Positions 1 through 11,222 are shown, counted from the first letter of the stretch. The stretch: DNA of 64,000 bases from Paramoeba atlantica (GCA_977017575.1 CDRNVI010000026.1:310001-374000); one strand, 5' to 3'. Notes: generated by a model from the sequence alone, not told the origin. Numbers and translations: made by a program.

Positions 1-1320
1 TTGAGCCGATTTCGGACGCTTCTGACTCAAATATGCCCTCAACAGAAATTTTCAGAGTCGACCAAAGGGACGACGCTGTCTTCCCGATCTCACATTCTGA
101 TACAGGACATGTTTGAAAAGATCGCCCTATCTCGCACGTCAAATCAAAACTCCAGATTTAATTGGGAAGGCTCGGGAGACGTTGACATCTTACCTCTAGA
201 ACTTGATCTAGTGGAAGATGACCAACAGGTTACGCACCAGTGCTCCCTGAACGACGAATCCCATGATGTGGAAGATAGTGTCAACTTTTTCGCGGCCATT
301 CCTGCAGAAACGTTTCTAAAAAGGAAGACCGAACATGATGAACGCTTACAGGTTTTGGGTCTCGACAACTTGACAGGTGATATACCCGATATCGGTGAGG
401 AGTCTCCCTTTGATCTACATAACGATGAGGAGCATCCACCCAATCCCTCATCCACTGAGCCGGAGGAAGAAACGAAACCTCATACTTCAGATGTCGAACC
501 ATCCACCCCCATTTCGCATGATGCTCTCCCGAACAACCCTATCCCCGCTGAAATAACAAAAACAACAACAACCTCTCCACCCCCACCTACGGACCCTGTC
601 CCCCCCTCCACGACGCCTCCCCCCCCTCCCCTCCTCTACGACGACCTCGAGCTCCGTCGTCGTTTCGCGCTCCTTCTCCAAGGCAGCGCGAGCCCCGAGG
701 AGGCGGCGCACAAACTCCTTCGGGGCTTCGACCCGGGAACAGAGCCCACGCTCGCACAGCTCCTGCTGGAGAGTCTGTTCCACCAGCCCACCTATTCCCC
801 GTTTTACGGGACCCTGGCCTCCCGTCTGGTCGCCACGGGGTACGCCTTTCGGGGCTGCTTCGAACGGCTGTTCGAACGGCACTACTCCGAGGCCGAGGAG
901 CTGTCCTCGAAGACCACACGACAGCTCGCGAGGCTCATGTCGCATTTGCTCGCGAGTGAGAGCCTTCCCTGGGGCGTGCTCCAGGTGGTGCGGCTGAGTG
1001 AAAAGGAGTGTACCGCGGATCAACGGGTGTTGTTAAAATACCTGCTGGAGGATCTCGCGCGTACGCTCGGGGTGGGGGTGTTGAAGGAACGGCTGCTGTA
1101 CGACAGCGCGCTGCAGCCGTTGTTGAGAGGGATGTTCCCGGTGGATGAGATCGCGGAGGTGCGGTACGCGATGCTGTTTTTTGCCTCATTGGGGTTGTCC
1201 CCGCTGAATGAGAGGCTCAGCCAGACGTATCGGATCTTGCAGCGGGAGGAGAGCCGGGGGGAGGAGGGGATGTTGCCGACTCCTCTGGATCCGAACGAAG
1301 AAATGGAGGGGAGAAAGTAG
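1..1320 (+). CDS. CWC22: Pre-mRNA splicing factor CWC22, C-terminal part
   Basis: The frame is open at the window edge (the first codon is TTG, not a start), so the N-terminal MIF4G domain probably lies upstream. Visible are the inter-domain linker of CWC22 (a 'LDLVEDDQQVTH' motif near residue 69, matching the family's LDLVEEDDQFTH) and an acidic, proline-rich stretch. The MA3 domain spans about residues 214-408, with 'LLASESLPWGVL' and 'LGLSPLNERL' matching conserved CWC22 positions. In other eukaryotes CWC22 joins the spliceosome and loads eIF4A3 for exon-junction complexes. Coding-strand composition is C-rich in the linker and G-rich at the 3' end. The match runs across two regions, so the family call is firm. 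Confidence 0.85.
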   Translation: MSRFRTLLTQICPQQKFSESTKGTTLSSRSHILIQDMFEKIALSRTSNQNSRFNWEGSGDVDILPLELDLVEDDQQVTHQCSLNDESHDVEDSVNFFAAIPAETFLKRKTEHDERLQVLGLDNLTGDIPDIGEESPFDLHNDEEHPPNPSSTEPEEETKPHTSDVEPSTPISHDALPNNPIPAEITKTTTTSPPPPTDPVPPSTTPPPPPLLYDDLELRRRFALLLQGSASPEEAAHKLLRGFDPGTEPTLAQLLLESLFHQPTYSPFYGTLASRLVATGYAFRGCFERLFERHYSEAEELSSKTTRQLARLMSHLLASESLPWGVLQVVRLSEKECTADQRVLLKYLLEDLARTLGVGVLKERLLYDSALQPLLRGMFPVDEIAEVRYAMLFFASLGLSPLNERLSQTYRILQREESRGEEGMLPTPLDPNEEMEGRK

Positions 1321-2130
1321 GGCCATAGGGAATAAAGGAGAGGGAATAAGTACTGTTGCTCCTACTTAAGAATCCAAAAGTCCAAAATCCATGGACTCTT
1401 AAGTAGAGGGGATAATACGAGACAAACGATTAAGAAATAAGACACCAGTTTTTTTCTTTTTTTCTTTACAAACAGGCATAAAATGTAGTTGCAAAATGAA
1501 GGAAAAAGCTAAATGTTTTAGTATTTGGCTTAAAAAAACATACACCTTAAAAATGCACTTTTCTGAGCAGATTCGATTAAGAATCTCGTGCGAGTAGACA
1601 AAGGGCAGGCATGTTTCCTTAGTACACGGCTTGGATGCTGCTCATCTAGAAGAAGATAACCACGACTATCGTTGAGTTGCAGTAGTACTACAGCACTAAG
1701 TAATGTTCGTTAAAGGACTTTGAGGGTCATGGACACACCCCACAGGCTTCGCTTTCCTCGCAGAAGCTTATCTAAGGATCGCGCCACACGATCCACATTT
1801 TTTAGCTCTTTTTCAGTGATTGTCGAACAGGGTCTAGTATCCGCTGTTTCCGTGTCTCTTTCTCAGAACGGTACGAACGTCGTGTGTTTGTTGCTACATT
1901 GAGTATTTGGAATTGAGCTACATTGAGTATTTGCAGAAACTCTTCAAGCACTTCTTGCGAACTCATAATATGTCATGTCCCCTAGATATCCTCTGTAGAT
2001 GAATATCTTTCAATTTACGAAGAAACGATAGCTTAATTTAACTTTGTCGCCACATTCGAAAACTACCATGCTCGACAGAGCCGTATAGACCCCTCTACCA
2101 TGCGCGAGATCACACGAGATCATACCCGCT
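1321..2130. other. Intergenic stretch, nothing recognised
   Basis: Downstream of CWC22. AT-rich with short pyrimidine and T runs. The only open frames are under 65 codons and resemble no family I know. No tRNA-like cloverleaf or repeat unit was found by eye. Confidence 0.5.
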
Positions 2131-2139
2131 GCCCCTTAC

Positions 2140-2365
2140 AAATACCCTCCAGCACGAAAAAACTAAAAACCCCTACCCCAGCCAAGGCAGCAACAACTAC
2201 TACAAAAACTACCCCCAAAAACAGCCCCCTACCCCCCCTATCCCCCACAACTCTGTCCCCTGACGACCCCTGCAGGCGTCTTCTCGCCCTCTCCCCCGCC
2301 TTAACTTCTCTTCATTCCTATCTGCTCCAGCAGCAGTCCCATGCCCCTCCCACGCTCTGGAGCGG
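2140..2365 (+). pseudogene. Truncated copy of the RSL1D1-like gene's 5' end
   Basis: The stretch encodes a peptide with the same order of motifs as the N-terminus of the gene at 2865: Ser-Thr-Lys-Lys, Pro-Ala-Lys-Ala, poly-Thr/Pro, 'LSP.DPC.RL.AL.PAL.SLHS.LLQ.QS..PPTL'. Similarity is high at DNA level, then stops abruptly near 2362 and unrelated sequence follows. No L1 domain is present, so this is a 5'-only duplicate and probably not functional. Confidence 0.65.
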
Positions 2366-2655
2366 TGGTTGTTGGTAAACGGGACTTCGCAAATTGTGCA
2401 GGCTCTCGCCATACCCCACCTCTCTGGCTTCGCAAATGGCTTCCCACTAATGACATCGCGTATGGCTGAAAATGTAACCAACGGAAGTCGAGCGTGTGAT
2501 CACCAGATTACGAACGGCATGTCTTACCAACTGGACTACCAGGGCTTCCCAAGACCTACGTTTTTAAGCACAGCGATGTACGCCCAAATCGAAGATAGGG
2601 GGCTTTGCCCAAAAATTGAACGATCTTTTTCTAACTACACTTTTTTTCGTATATC

Positions 2656-2990
2656 ACTTTTTTTTCGGTAATTTCATTTTCTCTCCCCATCCTCCCCATG
2701 CCCTCCCCCTCCCCTTCCCGCAAAAAAACACCCTCCACCACGAAAAAACAAAAAATATCTACCCCAGCCAAAGCAACGACATCTACAACGACAAAAAACA
2801 AAACGAATTTTCTAACTATAACACTTTTTTTTCGGTACGTTCATTTTCTCTCCCCACCCTCCCCATGCCCTCCCCCTCCCCTTCTCGCAAAAAAACACCC
2901 TCCAGCACGAAAAAACAAAAAATATCTACCCCAGCCAAAGCAACAACTACCCCTACCCCAACCCCCCTATCCCCCAAACCTCTGTCCCCT
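2656..2990 (+). repeat. Tandem duplication over the start of the RSL1D1-like gene
   Basis: Two direct copies, offset by 167 bp, carry the T-run, the 'cattttctctcccca.cctcccc' pyrimidine tract, the ATG and about 30 codons (ATGs at 2698 and 2865). The copies are in different reading frames. Only the second, at 2865, runs into the L1 domain, so it is the likely functional start. Confidence 0.75.
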
Positions 2991-4130
2991 AACGACCCCT
3001 GTGTTCGTCTCCCCGCCCTCCCCCCCGCCCTATCTTCCCTCCATTCCCATCTGCTCCAGCGGCAGTCCCAGTCCCCCCCCACGCTCCTCGAGTCCCGCAC
3101 GAACCTTCGACTCGTGCTTACCTTTGCCGTGCCCCCGGGGGACCGGCCCGACCCGGTGTTCGTGGCGCTCCCCCATGGGCTGTACAAGGGGGAGGGGGAA
3201 GGCATGGAGGGGGTGGAGGTGGGGGTGATAACGAAAGGGGAGGAGCAACGGGAGAGGGTGCGGGCGATGGTGGAAGGGGGGAGGAAGAGGGGGAGAGGGG
3301 AACGAAAAGAAGATGAAGAAGAAGAAGAAGAGGAGGGGGAGGATGTGACGGGCAAGGGGGAGGGGGTGGAAAAGGGGGAGAGAAAGGGAAAAGAGAGGGA
3401 AAAGGGGGGAGGAAAGGGGGAGGAGATGGGAGCTTCGAAAGGAACGTTAAAAGAGATTGAAAATCGTCCCTCCACGTTTGCGGATGTAACGCTTCCTCTG
3501 TGCTCAATGGTACGTAAAGTTATTGATACGGAAAAACTACGCATCAAGTTTGGAACGTATGAAAAACGACGTGCGTTGCTTCGGTCGTTTCCTTTGCTGT
3601 TAGTTGAGAAAAATGTGGAGTACTGGAGGCTGCCGAGGTTGTTAGGAAAGGCAATGGTGCGAGCGCAGCGGTTTCCGATACCGATTGATGAAATCAAGGA
3701 TGTTAAATCTTTAGAGGATGGGATAATGAAAGCGCTCTCGACAGCTGTTGTCGTGTTACGAGGACAGAGCGTGTTGAATGTGCGTATTGGACATGTGGGG
3801 CTGCGACCCGCACAGTTGGAAGAAAATGTGATAGCGGTAATGCGCCAAGTGTTAACGCAATGTGAGAATTCCTGGAGAGATATCGAAAGTGTAGTCGTGG
3901 AAGGAGAGGGCGATGGTCCACGTATGTTGGTGTATGCGCATAATTATGAAGAGGAGCTGGAGGGGTTGGAGGAGAGGGTGAAGAAGGCGAGCAAGGTAAC
4001 CGTGGGGGGTGGGACAAATCCGTTGGATGGGAAGTTAAAGGAAATGGAAGCGAAAGCAAAGCCGTTTTTGACGCGGCCGGTGCGGTTTAAAAGGAAGCCG
4101 GGTCAGGGGGCTCAGGTTGCGCAGGGGTAA
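2865..4130 (+). CDS. Ribosomal L1-domain protein (RSL1D1/UTP30/Cic1-like)
   Basis: 421 codons from the ATG at 2865. The first 80 residues are Ser/Pro/Thr/Lys-rich. Then comes a Lys/Glu-rich acidic-basic segment (about 120-185), followed by an L1-like domain (about 195-375) with 'LLRSFPLLLVEKNVEYWRLP' and 'VLNVRIGHVGL'. These match UTP30/RSL1D1, where the pattern is LL.SFDLFL.D and VRIGH.GM. Family members act in the nucleolus in small- or large-subunit ribosome assembly. A longer open frame begins at 2616, but the segment before 2865 is a duplicated fragment, and a pyrimidine tract ends right before 2865. Coding strand switches from C-rich (to about 3150) to very G-rich (3180-3430). Confidence 0.75.
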   Translation: MPSPSPSRKKTPSSTKKQKISTPAKATTTPTPTPLSPKPLSPNDPCVRLPALPPALSSLHSHLLQRQSQSPPTLLESRTNLRLVLTFAVPPGDRPDPVFVALPHGLYKGEGEGMEGVEVGVITKGEEQRERVRAMVEGGRKRGRGERKEDEEEEEEEGEDVTGKGEGVEKGERKGKEREKGGGKGEEMGASKGTLKEIENRPSTFADVTLPLCSMVRKVIDTEKLRIKFGTYEKRRALLRSFPLLLVEKNVEYWRLPRLLGKAMVRAQRFPIPIDEIKDVKSLEDGIMKALSTAVVVLRGQSVLNVRIGHVGLRPAQLEENVIAVMRQVLTQCENSWRDIESVVVEGEGDGPRMLVYAHNYEEELEGLEERVKKASKVTVGGGTNPLDGKLKEMEAKAKPFLTRPVRFKRKPGQGAQVAQG

Positions 4131-4308
4131 AATGGGCGAAGTTTTTTTGTTCACACTTCACATAGCGTTTTGTTCCTATTTCGTAGCGGGGAGATCCGGG
4201 GCTTAATACGATGGTTTAAACTTCAAACTTTGAACAGAGCAGAAAAATAGCACAGTACCAAAATATTAAAATTTATGCTTGAATTCAGTAATCTAACCGG
4301 TCAGTTCA

Positions 4309-5112
4309 ATGGACTTCATTTTGTATTGGATAAAACAGTGCTTTGCTTATTTTTATCCCAAAATGTTTCGTATTGACGTACTTAGCATTATTCTTACACC
4401 TTGTGACAAAACTTCATTCGCTTTAGTCATCATGTTTGCGTCTGTAGCAGCACAAGATACGACGAGATCCAGAAAGGTGCACCAAAGTTGTTTGTCACAG
4501 GAGATACGCTTCTCCATTTTCATAGGAAACATTAGCAATCCTGATCGTACCTGGGAATCAACGCAAAGTCTAAGCTTCTGGCACGGTGTTTCGTGTAATC
4601 AGCGTGGGGAGCCGCGAAGCATTCGTTGGAATGGCCTTGAGCTGCGCGCAGAACGACTAATTTGGTCAAGCCTTCCGATTTCTATGGATACCATTGTGCT
4701 TTCATCAAACACCTTGCGGGGGGTCGTTCAGTGGGATGAAATTCCTCGTGAGCTCTCCTTACTTGACCTCTCCCGCAATGCGTTTTCTGGAACGCTGTCG
4801 ACATCAGACCTCCCACCGAAGTTGCTGTCTCTCTCACTGCACTCAAATGAGTTCACCGGTCCACTCCAGCTACGCACTTTACCCTCTAGGTTGGGTTATG
4901 GCTATTTCGGCAGCAATCAGTTTTCGGGATCTCTTGAGTTGTCTGACCTCCCTGAAAGAATGTGTGTCCTGAGTTTGTCGCGAAATATGTTTTCGGGCAT
5001 TGTTCATCTGGATAGCCTTCCACGGGGCCTCAAAATACTAAACTTAAAAGGTAACGACTTGCAGGAAATTTACCCAGAAAAATTGCCTTCATGTGTTTTG
5101 TATGGCGAATAG
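4309..5112 (+). CDS. Secreted leucine-rich repeat protein 1
   Basis: 267 residues. A hydrophobic N-terminal stretch (best around residues 20-47, ending '..FASVAAQ') could be a signal peptide; the start may be an internal Met (MFRID or MFASV). A cap region with 'W..T.S..FWHGVSCN' replaces the usual LRRNT. About six LRRs of 21-24 residues follow, with the pattern 'LP..L..L.LS.N.FSG'. No transmembrane anchor or kinase is seen. It is one of eight LRR loci in the window. Function unknown; such proteins are usually surface or secreted and bind partners. Confidence 0.7.
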   Translation: MDFILYWIKQCFAYFYPKMFRIDVLSIILTPCDKTSFALVIMFASVAAQDTTRSRKVHQSCLSQEIRFSIFIGNISNPDRTWESTQSLSFWHGVSCNQRGEPRSIRWNGLELRAERLIWSSLPISMDTIVLSSNTLRGVVQWDEIPRELSLLDLSRNAFSGTLSTSDLPPKLLSLSLHSNEFTGPLQLRTLPSRLGYGYFGSNQFSGSLELSDLPERMCVLSLSRNMFSGIVHLDSLPRGLKILNLKGNDLQEIYPEKLPSCVLYGE

Positions 5113-6587
5113 GTCACACGCAGTATCAAACTTTTCATAGCAGTGTGACTATTTAAAAGTTAAGGGGGGTGCCTTATTGGTGTCTAGGAGTTTATAATTT
5201 TCCGATACCAGGAAGAGAAGATACATCAAAATTCACAATGGTAATCGACGATAGAGAGGTAGTTTCAAGAGAAAGATTGCGTTTGAACTTAATTTGCGTA
5301 CACCTGAACACACGTGAAGCCCCGGAAAAAGTTTGGCTAGCATCATACACTGTACATAAGCAATATTAAAGGAAGTACTGGATAACCATATAAAACGAAA
5401 GACAGAGCGTATATTATTTACTACAGCTATTCTAGGAAGGTGTTTGCTTCACATGCCATGCGGATGTCTTGCAGGATACAGCAAATGCGCAAGCTCCATT
5501 TACGCCAAGACACCCATTCGCGAGTTCCGCGTGAAATTTCATGCGCGTTTCTCAGTTTGTTTCGTTTGAGCCGAGGAGAGCCTCTCGACGACGCTGCGTA
5601 GCCGACAGGCTTCTTGCAGCCTCTCAATGACGCATCCCGCAGTGGAAGTCCAGTGCCCCCTTTACCCCCGAGGCGCTGCAGGGTCTTCTTTGATGACCAC
5701 GCGGCGTGCTCATAGGCCGAATCCCTGTGTACGACCGGCGTTGAGTGCGCTGTAATGGCCGATGATAACGGTCGTCGTACGACAGGAAAGTGCTCTGCTG
5801 TCTCGCCCGGTATGAAAATGAAACGAAAAGTTCGTGAACCTGGTGTCGTGAACTGTAGCAATCAGATCCCGCGATTTTTTCACATATTATGAGCCGCTTT
5901 TCGCACTTCCCGAATCTTAGCTTCACGAATGAGGTTTCACAGCAAAATACCACAGGTCGTCCCATATAGGATTTCTAAGACTTGCTGCGCTGCGAGCTGG
6001 CAGTGAGAGGGCTATAACGGCTCTAAGACTCAGACAGAGAAAACTGATCGGCAATTTTGTCCCCCTGTACACTGGCATACCTATTTGTCCTCACATTCAG
6101 TGCATTCTTGTGCTCGAGTTCCGTAATGTGATTTCCTTCCGCAATAGACTCGTTGTGCAACAAGTTTGTGGCATTTCCACCATTTTGGGATTCCGGTGTT
6201 CTCTGCTAATATGATCATAGAGAAACTTAGATCTGAGGCATACACAAAGTCATCACAGACTTCGGACCTTAGGCCAGTATCTGGTTTCGGCATCAAAATT
6301 AATACGCAGAATGGAAGCCAAAATCTCAAATCGAAGCAAAAAAGTGTGGGTAAAAAAAACGCTAGTGGAAGTTTTTTTTGCACCGCTTTGAATCTACATG
6401 CTAAGCAGATGCCTCGGCGTACTATATCTTCATCACGGACGTAATAACCTCTGTTATCCGACAGTTCGGCAATTTCTATTCTCATTGCATCACCATCATA
6501 TTCTGAATACGACCTTGGGAACTTTCCACTCAAGCATGGTACGCTTCTGGTTCGCGTTATTAATTTGCCTCTTACGTATTACTCATG
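5113..6587. other. Gene-free stretch, possible coding relics on the minus strand
   Basis: Three minus-strand open frames (5427-5861, 5624-5965, 6081-6533) overlap one another and show no motif that I can assign. The last has a Cys pair near its end and a hydrophobic run. They may be decayed mobile-element coding sequence. No structure or repeat ends were found. Confidence 0.35.
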
Positions 6588-7098
6588 CCCCTGCTGGGTA
6601 AATGGGTAATTGCCCACATGGTGGTAAACGCGGGTCATTGACCCATTTACCGTCACCCCCCTCACTTGTCCTCCTAGGTGACATATCCTCTGTTTACAAT
6701 CAATGAGAGGATATGTTACCTAGTACCAAGATGCGAAAGCGGGGACAAGTCAGGGGCAATGACGATACAAAGATCACTATTTAAGATTGATTAGTTTCAT
6801 TCATTTCATTACCATTTCATTTAGCATACCTGTGACCTCGTACCACACCGGTGGGGACCTCGTACCATACCCGGTATGGTATCGTGACTCGGGGTCGATA
6901 GCATACCCCCCTGGTTTTTCAGACAGAGAAGGTGTGATGTCCCACGTAGATCATAACTCTATAGAGCAGTATTCGTTTGTTTTCTTTATTATTTAGCTCG
7001 TTTTTTTACTTCTATGATTTTTACTTGTGATATTATTAACCCCTACTGGTAATCCCTTTTTCTGGTAATCACTTTTTTAACATTTTCTACAAACAACT

Positions 7099-8438
7099 TA
7101 ACCCGGGGGACGGAATAATATTAAGATGCGGTTTATTATTAAATTGCGATTTGCTGTTAAGTTAGACAAGTTATTGCGGTGGTTGTATAACTACCGCTCT
7201 ACCCTCGAATATTGAAAAAAAGTGAACAAAAACAGTGAAAATATAAAGAGGAACACAGTAATATAATAGAAGAAAAAAATATAGAAGGGGGCTCCAGTGG
7301 TCCAAAATTGAAAAAACTGGGGGGTCCAGGAGGGGGCATACGTCGCAAATTATTTTCTAGATTTTTTTGCTTTTCAAAATCGAGCGCAGGGAAGCGGTAG
7401 AGTAGGCCGCGGCGATAATTTTCCACCCCCTCCCCTGGGGGTACCCCCCCCTGGTACGCGCAGGAGGGGTCCGACAAAGTCAAAAATTCCGAAATTTTTG
7501 GGGTGACCAAAACAAATTATTTTGACCCCTAAAAAAGTAAAAGCATTATTTCTCCAAAATCGACTCCTAAAACGTATTTTAAGTGTTTCGCACCTCGGTT
7601 ACCATTCTACGACGTTTTTTTCGACTGATTCGCCTCCTGCCCCTACTGGTAAGGCATCAAAAACAGTCCAAATTCGGGTTGAAATTTCGCAATTTTCGCT
7701 GAAAAATCCAGCTTTTTCACCCAAAAAAATAGATTATTCATCTAATCCCCATCTATCTTTTGCCGATTTTTCTTTTTTAGTTTCTTCGTTAAACGCGGTG
7801 GTTGTTTTCAACTTAGAAGTCACTCATGCTGCGCGCTTCGCGTTGAAAACTACCACCGCGTTTAACGAAGAGCCTAAAAAAGAAAAATCGCGAAATTCTT
7901 AAGCTAGACAGGTTATTATTAAGCTGGACAAGTTATTATTAAGTTTGTGTTTTTCCATGGAGCAATGAGTTGTTCTGGCCCACAATTTGTAGTTTTATTG
8001 AATGTATAGGGCAGATTTTGGCCAAGATACGTTGGAAAAACATTGCCTACGTAGTGCTATGGAGCAAAACGTTTAACCGTTCGTGCGTAAGTAATTTTGC
8101 TAATGTTATGCTAGAAACGGTAAGGCGAAAGAAGCGACATTCCAGCGTGGCTTCTAGTCGGTTTCTAATCGTTCGGATCCCCAGTGATAGCCAGAGGCTC
8201 TCATCGATTGCCAGTTATACTGCAAGCTACTGCTAACAACCTCCAGCGACTGCCTACACACTCTCCAATGATAAACGTCACTTTAAAATGTCATGAAAAA
8301 CTTAATAGTAACCCGCCGACAAGTTAATATTAAGTTTCAAAACGTTGACAAATTATTATTAAATTCGACGGGTTATTATTAAGTTGTCAAGTTATTATTA
8401 AGTTTTAACAACTTAATATTATTCCGTTCCCCGGTTTA
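7099..8438. mobile_element. AT-repeat element with 'taa.ccgggg' inverted ends
   Basis: Left end 'taacccgggggacggaataa' and the reverse complement of the right end 'taaaccggggaacggaataa' match closely. The interior near both ends is filled with repeats of 'aagttattattaag'. The same kind of ends and AT repeats bound the 662-bp element at 50053-50714, so the two form one family. No coding sequence and no clear target duplication here. Confidence 0.5.
7173..7902. repeat. Dispersed repeat with 49-bp hairpin, copy 1
   Basis: Begins 'attgcggtggttgtataact'; a second copy starts at 44016. Near its right end, arms 7764-7812 and 7842-7890 form a long, slightly imperfect inverted repeat around a 29-nt loop (7813-7841). 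In copy 2 the loop is the exact reverse complement. The middle (about 7320-7600) is absent from copy 2. It sits inside the AT-repeat element. No credible coding sequence. Confidence 0.7.
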
Positions 8439-8667
8439 CCTTACCTGTGAACTGATACCATACCTGTGACCTTGTACCATACCGGAAGTATGCTAAACCG
8501 ACCCCCTTTTAACTCATTCTTTAGTATAGCAGGCCGAGAGTAACTAATAGAAAAAAGATTCACACTCGAAGTCGGTACTAGGTGACTTGTCCTCCTAGGT
8601 GACATATCCGCATTTGGCCGTTTTTTACCACTTTTGCGAGGATATGTGAGGCGGGGGGTGACGGTAC

Positions 8668-9430
8668 CCGCTTTCACTCTGATTTACCAACCAACCATAC
8701 GATCCCAACATCGGGAGCAAGGGAGGCCTGGCGTGAGCTATACACACATATGCAAGCACGTAAAGCCAAGAGTCGCACCTGTTGACCAGGGGCAGCGGCC
8801 AAATGTAGTGTACGACAGCCTCGTAAATCGCTGCGAACATTTCACACGCAGGACCACACTTGTTGCTGAACTTAGACGGGTCCCAACTGAAATCAAGGCA
8901 TGCCAAGTATTTTTCCCACTCATCGGATGAAATACGGAAGATCGGCTTTTCCTGACACCAGCGCGTCACACCTCCGAGTTTCGGAGTTTCGACGCCCTCA
9001 TTTTCACGCGCTACTTGCAAGGTCAGTGTATGACCTATGGAGGACAGGAGTATTATCGAAGAGACACGAGAAGATACACCCCTGTCCAGTTTCATTTACC
9101 CCCCCCCCTACAGGTCTTGTATTTTGTTCGATTTTCGAAATATTTGGTATGCCTTGCTGAAGTGCCGCAGTGTCACTCTCTCCAATCGGGGAAATTTGGT
9201 CGTATATGCGTTTGAGAGCTTCGCAATTGTTGCGTGCCACGTGATTCACAGAACCTCCGTCCGCGATCATTAATTTTAGCTTTAAAGGGCGCTGCTCACC
9301 AAGATTCGCCTGAAGAGTAAGTTGTTCGGCAACTGTTTTTGCATCAAAAGCACGATGACTAGGAGAGCAAATTGGAGGTAAGACGTATTCTTCAGGGCCT
9401 ACATACAGTGTAAAAAGATTTATAAGACGG
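8668..9430 (-). other. Unassigned coding-like remnant
   Basis: Two overlapping minus-strand frames (9004-9270 and 8625-9095) read like real but shifted protein, for example 'KPIFRISSDEWEKYLACLDF'. I do not recognise the family. It lies just downstream of the LINE's endonuclease and may be part of another broken element. Confidence 0.3.
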
Positions 9431-9435
9431 TAATA

Positions 9436-9894
9436 TTATTTACGAATAATTACTCCCTGCAAGATACCCGTTTGCCGCCATTGAAACGTGGCGGCCGAAA
9501 TGATTTGGGCATTGCCACGTTGTATGGCGATGCCAATGGCCATTATAGCATGGCGGAGAAAACCGTGCCTGTCCGACGTGTACCCTCCGCACTTCCGTAG
9601 AAATGCGAGAGTCTCATTTCCGAGAACACCGAATGCAGAAAAGGCTAAGGGAAAAAGTTTCATTCCACGTGTTGCTGCAAGACTGCCGTAGGTCTTGTGC
9701 TTCGTGGCCTCTGCCCGGACAAGGGTATTTCCGGGCGCTTTACTCTCCATCTCTACATAAGAAGGATCTAATGGGTTGGCTATTGTGACATCCACCATAA
9801 CAAGTTGATGTCCCATTTGGAATAATAAATCTGGGCCTTTTCCTTCGTCGTAGCGGGGCTCCATAATGTCGGGGTGAAAACCATACTGTCTCAA
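9436..9894 (-). pseudogene. LINE restriction-like endonuclease segment
   Basis: Shows 'GPDLLFQMGHQLVMVDVTIA' followed by 'LVRAEATKHKTYGSL'. This matches the PD..(D/E).K-type REL endonuclease of R2-like LINEs (PD......V.DVT, then A..K...Y..L). It is in a different frame from the RT segment, so the LINE is frameshifted between 9894 and 9918. Confidence 0.65.
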
Positions 9895-9917
9895 AATATT
9901 TGAGAAGCATGATTTTA

Positions 9918-10970
9918 CTAGGGCGTGTCCCGATTTGAAGACTGTACTCTTCCACCAAAATGAGAATCGGAGGAGTAGACCGCGTGGAAGGTATCAGAAT
10001 AAAGCTGTTCCGCGTTTTCGCCAAAGAGTATGGATCCGATGAGGTCACCCGTAAAAGTTTTGTTGTTCTCAAGCGCTCCGCACCCACCTAGTAGCTCTTC
10101 CGCGAAAATCATTATTACAGCGTCTATCTGCCTGTTCGCCTCTAACGTTGATTCCAATTCATGACTCTGTACTATGTGATTCCATCTTACTGCTCCACAG
10201 TATCGGAAGAGAGTCAAAGCTGCCTGCTTGGGTAAATGGTGCAATCTATCGAGGAAACTTCTAAATTTGGGGGCTTGAGTTAGCACCCATTGAGCTTCTT
10301 GATCCGGGTCATTGGATACAAATGCTCTCAATATTTTCTGCCCTTCGGGGACGTGTTTCAGTTCACATTCTTGAAAGGTTTGAAGTTGCTTCTCGTCGTG
10401 CGTGCTCAGTCGACATTTAGATTGGTTAATGGTTAATCCAAGCATTTCTAGGGATGTGCGAAGGCTGTCAAAAGCATTTGGAACGGCGCCGGGAGGGCCT
10501 ACGAGAGTAATGTCGTCTAAATATGCCCACACGTGTACAGAGTTTTTGAATTCCGCGGCCAAGTCGCTGAGAATGCCTTGGATCCCCAGCGCGAAGTAAA
10601 GGGGACCCAAAGGATCTCCCTGACGTACGCCTCGGCTGCTAGAGATGGGTTCGAGTCCACGAAGAAGAAGTCTAGAAGGAAGACTGTATGCGAAGAGAAA
10701 GATCCCAATCAGAGGTTGTAATTTTGGGCATTGACGTATGGCTCTAGCAATAAAAGCCCGTTCAATCGTATTGAAGGCATTTTTAAGGTCAACTGTTAGT
10801 AGAGTATTGTTCACATTGTTTCTGAAAGCACGACGTGAACGAAAAATGATGTGATGCGTTTCATGTGGTGTACCCACACCAAATTGAATATCTTTGAATT
10901 TTTTCTCGGTGAAGCTTACAACTTGAGACCGTGCATGGGAGCTCGCTAGTTTTAAGAATAGCTCTCCCAA
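9918..10970 (-). pseudogene. LINE reverse transcriptase segment
   Basis: Contains 'LLTVDLKNAFNTIER' (RT motif A), 'SSRGVRQGDPLGPLYFALGI' (the R..QGDP motif) and 'WAYLDDIT' (YxDD box, Y-L-D-D). This is a non-LTR type RT. Its N-terminal part was separated by the mariner insertion. Confidence 0.8.
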
Positions 10971-11222
10971 AGCAATCGGGCGGCATGCGGGGGTGTCACT
11001 TGGGATGTCATCTTTCCTGAAGAGACATACAGGGGTGCGGGTCTAAAGGGGGGGTCTAAAATTCGTAAAAGTTGTCCAATTTTGGAAAATAATAGCGCAT
11101 TGGATAGCTCTCACAGAGTTGTATGTTTTAGGCGCATTAAAATCCTGCGATTTTAACGTACATTTTTTTTGATACCATATTTCGCTTTTTTCCCTTGCAG
11201 AAATTACATTTTTTACTAGAAA

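Larger units (their letters stand above)
6824..8493. mobile_element. Possible nested element with short inverted ends
   Basis: Short inverted ends 'gcatac.t' flanked by TA (6822-6823, 8494-8495). Several copies of 'cctgtgacc.cgtaccata' lie just inside both ends. The terminal match is only about 8 bp, so the boundaries are uncertain. Confidence 0.3.
6650..8664. mobile_element. DNA transposon-like element with TA target sites
   Basis: Ends 'ccgtcacccccc' in inverted orientation, flanked by TA at 6648-6649 and 8665-8666. A subterminal 'catatcctc' motif occurs at both ends in inverted orientation, and 'cttgtcctcctaggtgaca' occurs at both ends in direct orientation. It holds further nested elements and no recognisable transposase, so it is non-autonomous. 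Confidence 0.5.

Noticed and set aside
2816-3697. 293-codon minus-strand frame
   Set aside because: Ser/Phe/Pro-rich shadow of the RSL1D1-like gene; no conserved motif.
10630-10660. tRNA T-arm-like 'ggttcgagtcc'
   Set aside because: It is within the LINE RT coding sequence and no matching acceptor stem or anticodon arm is present.
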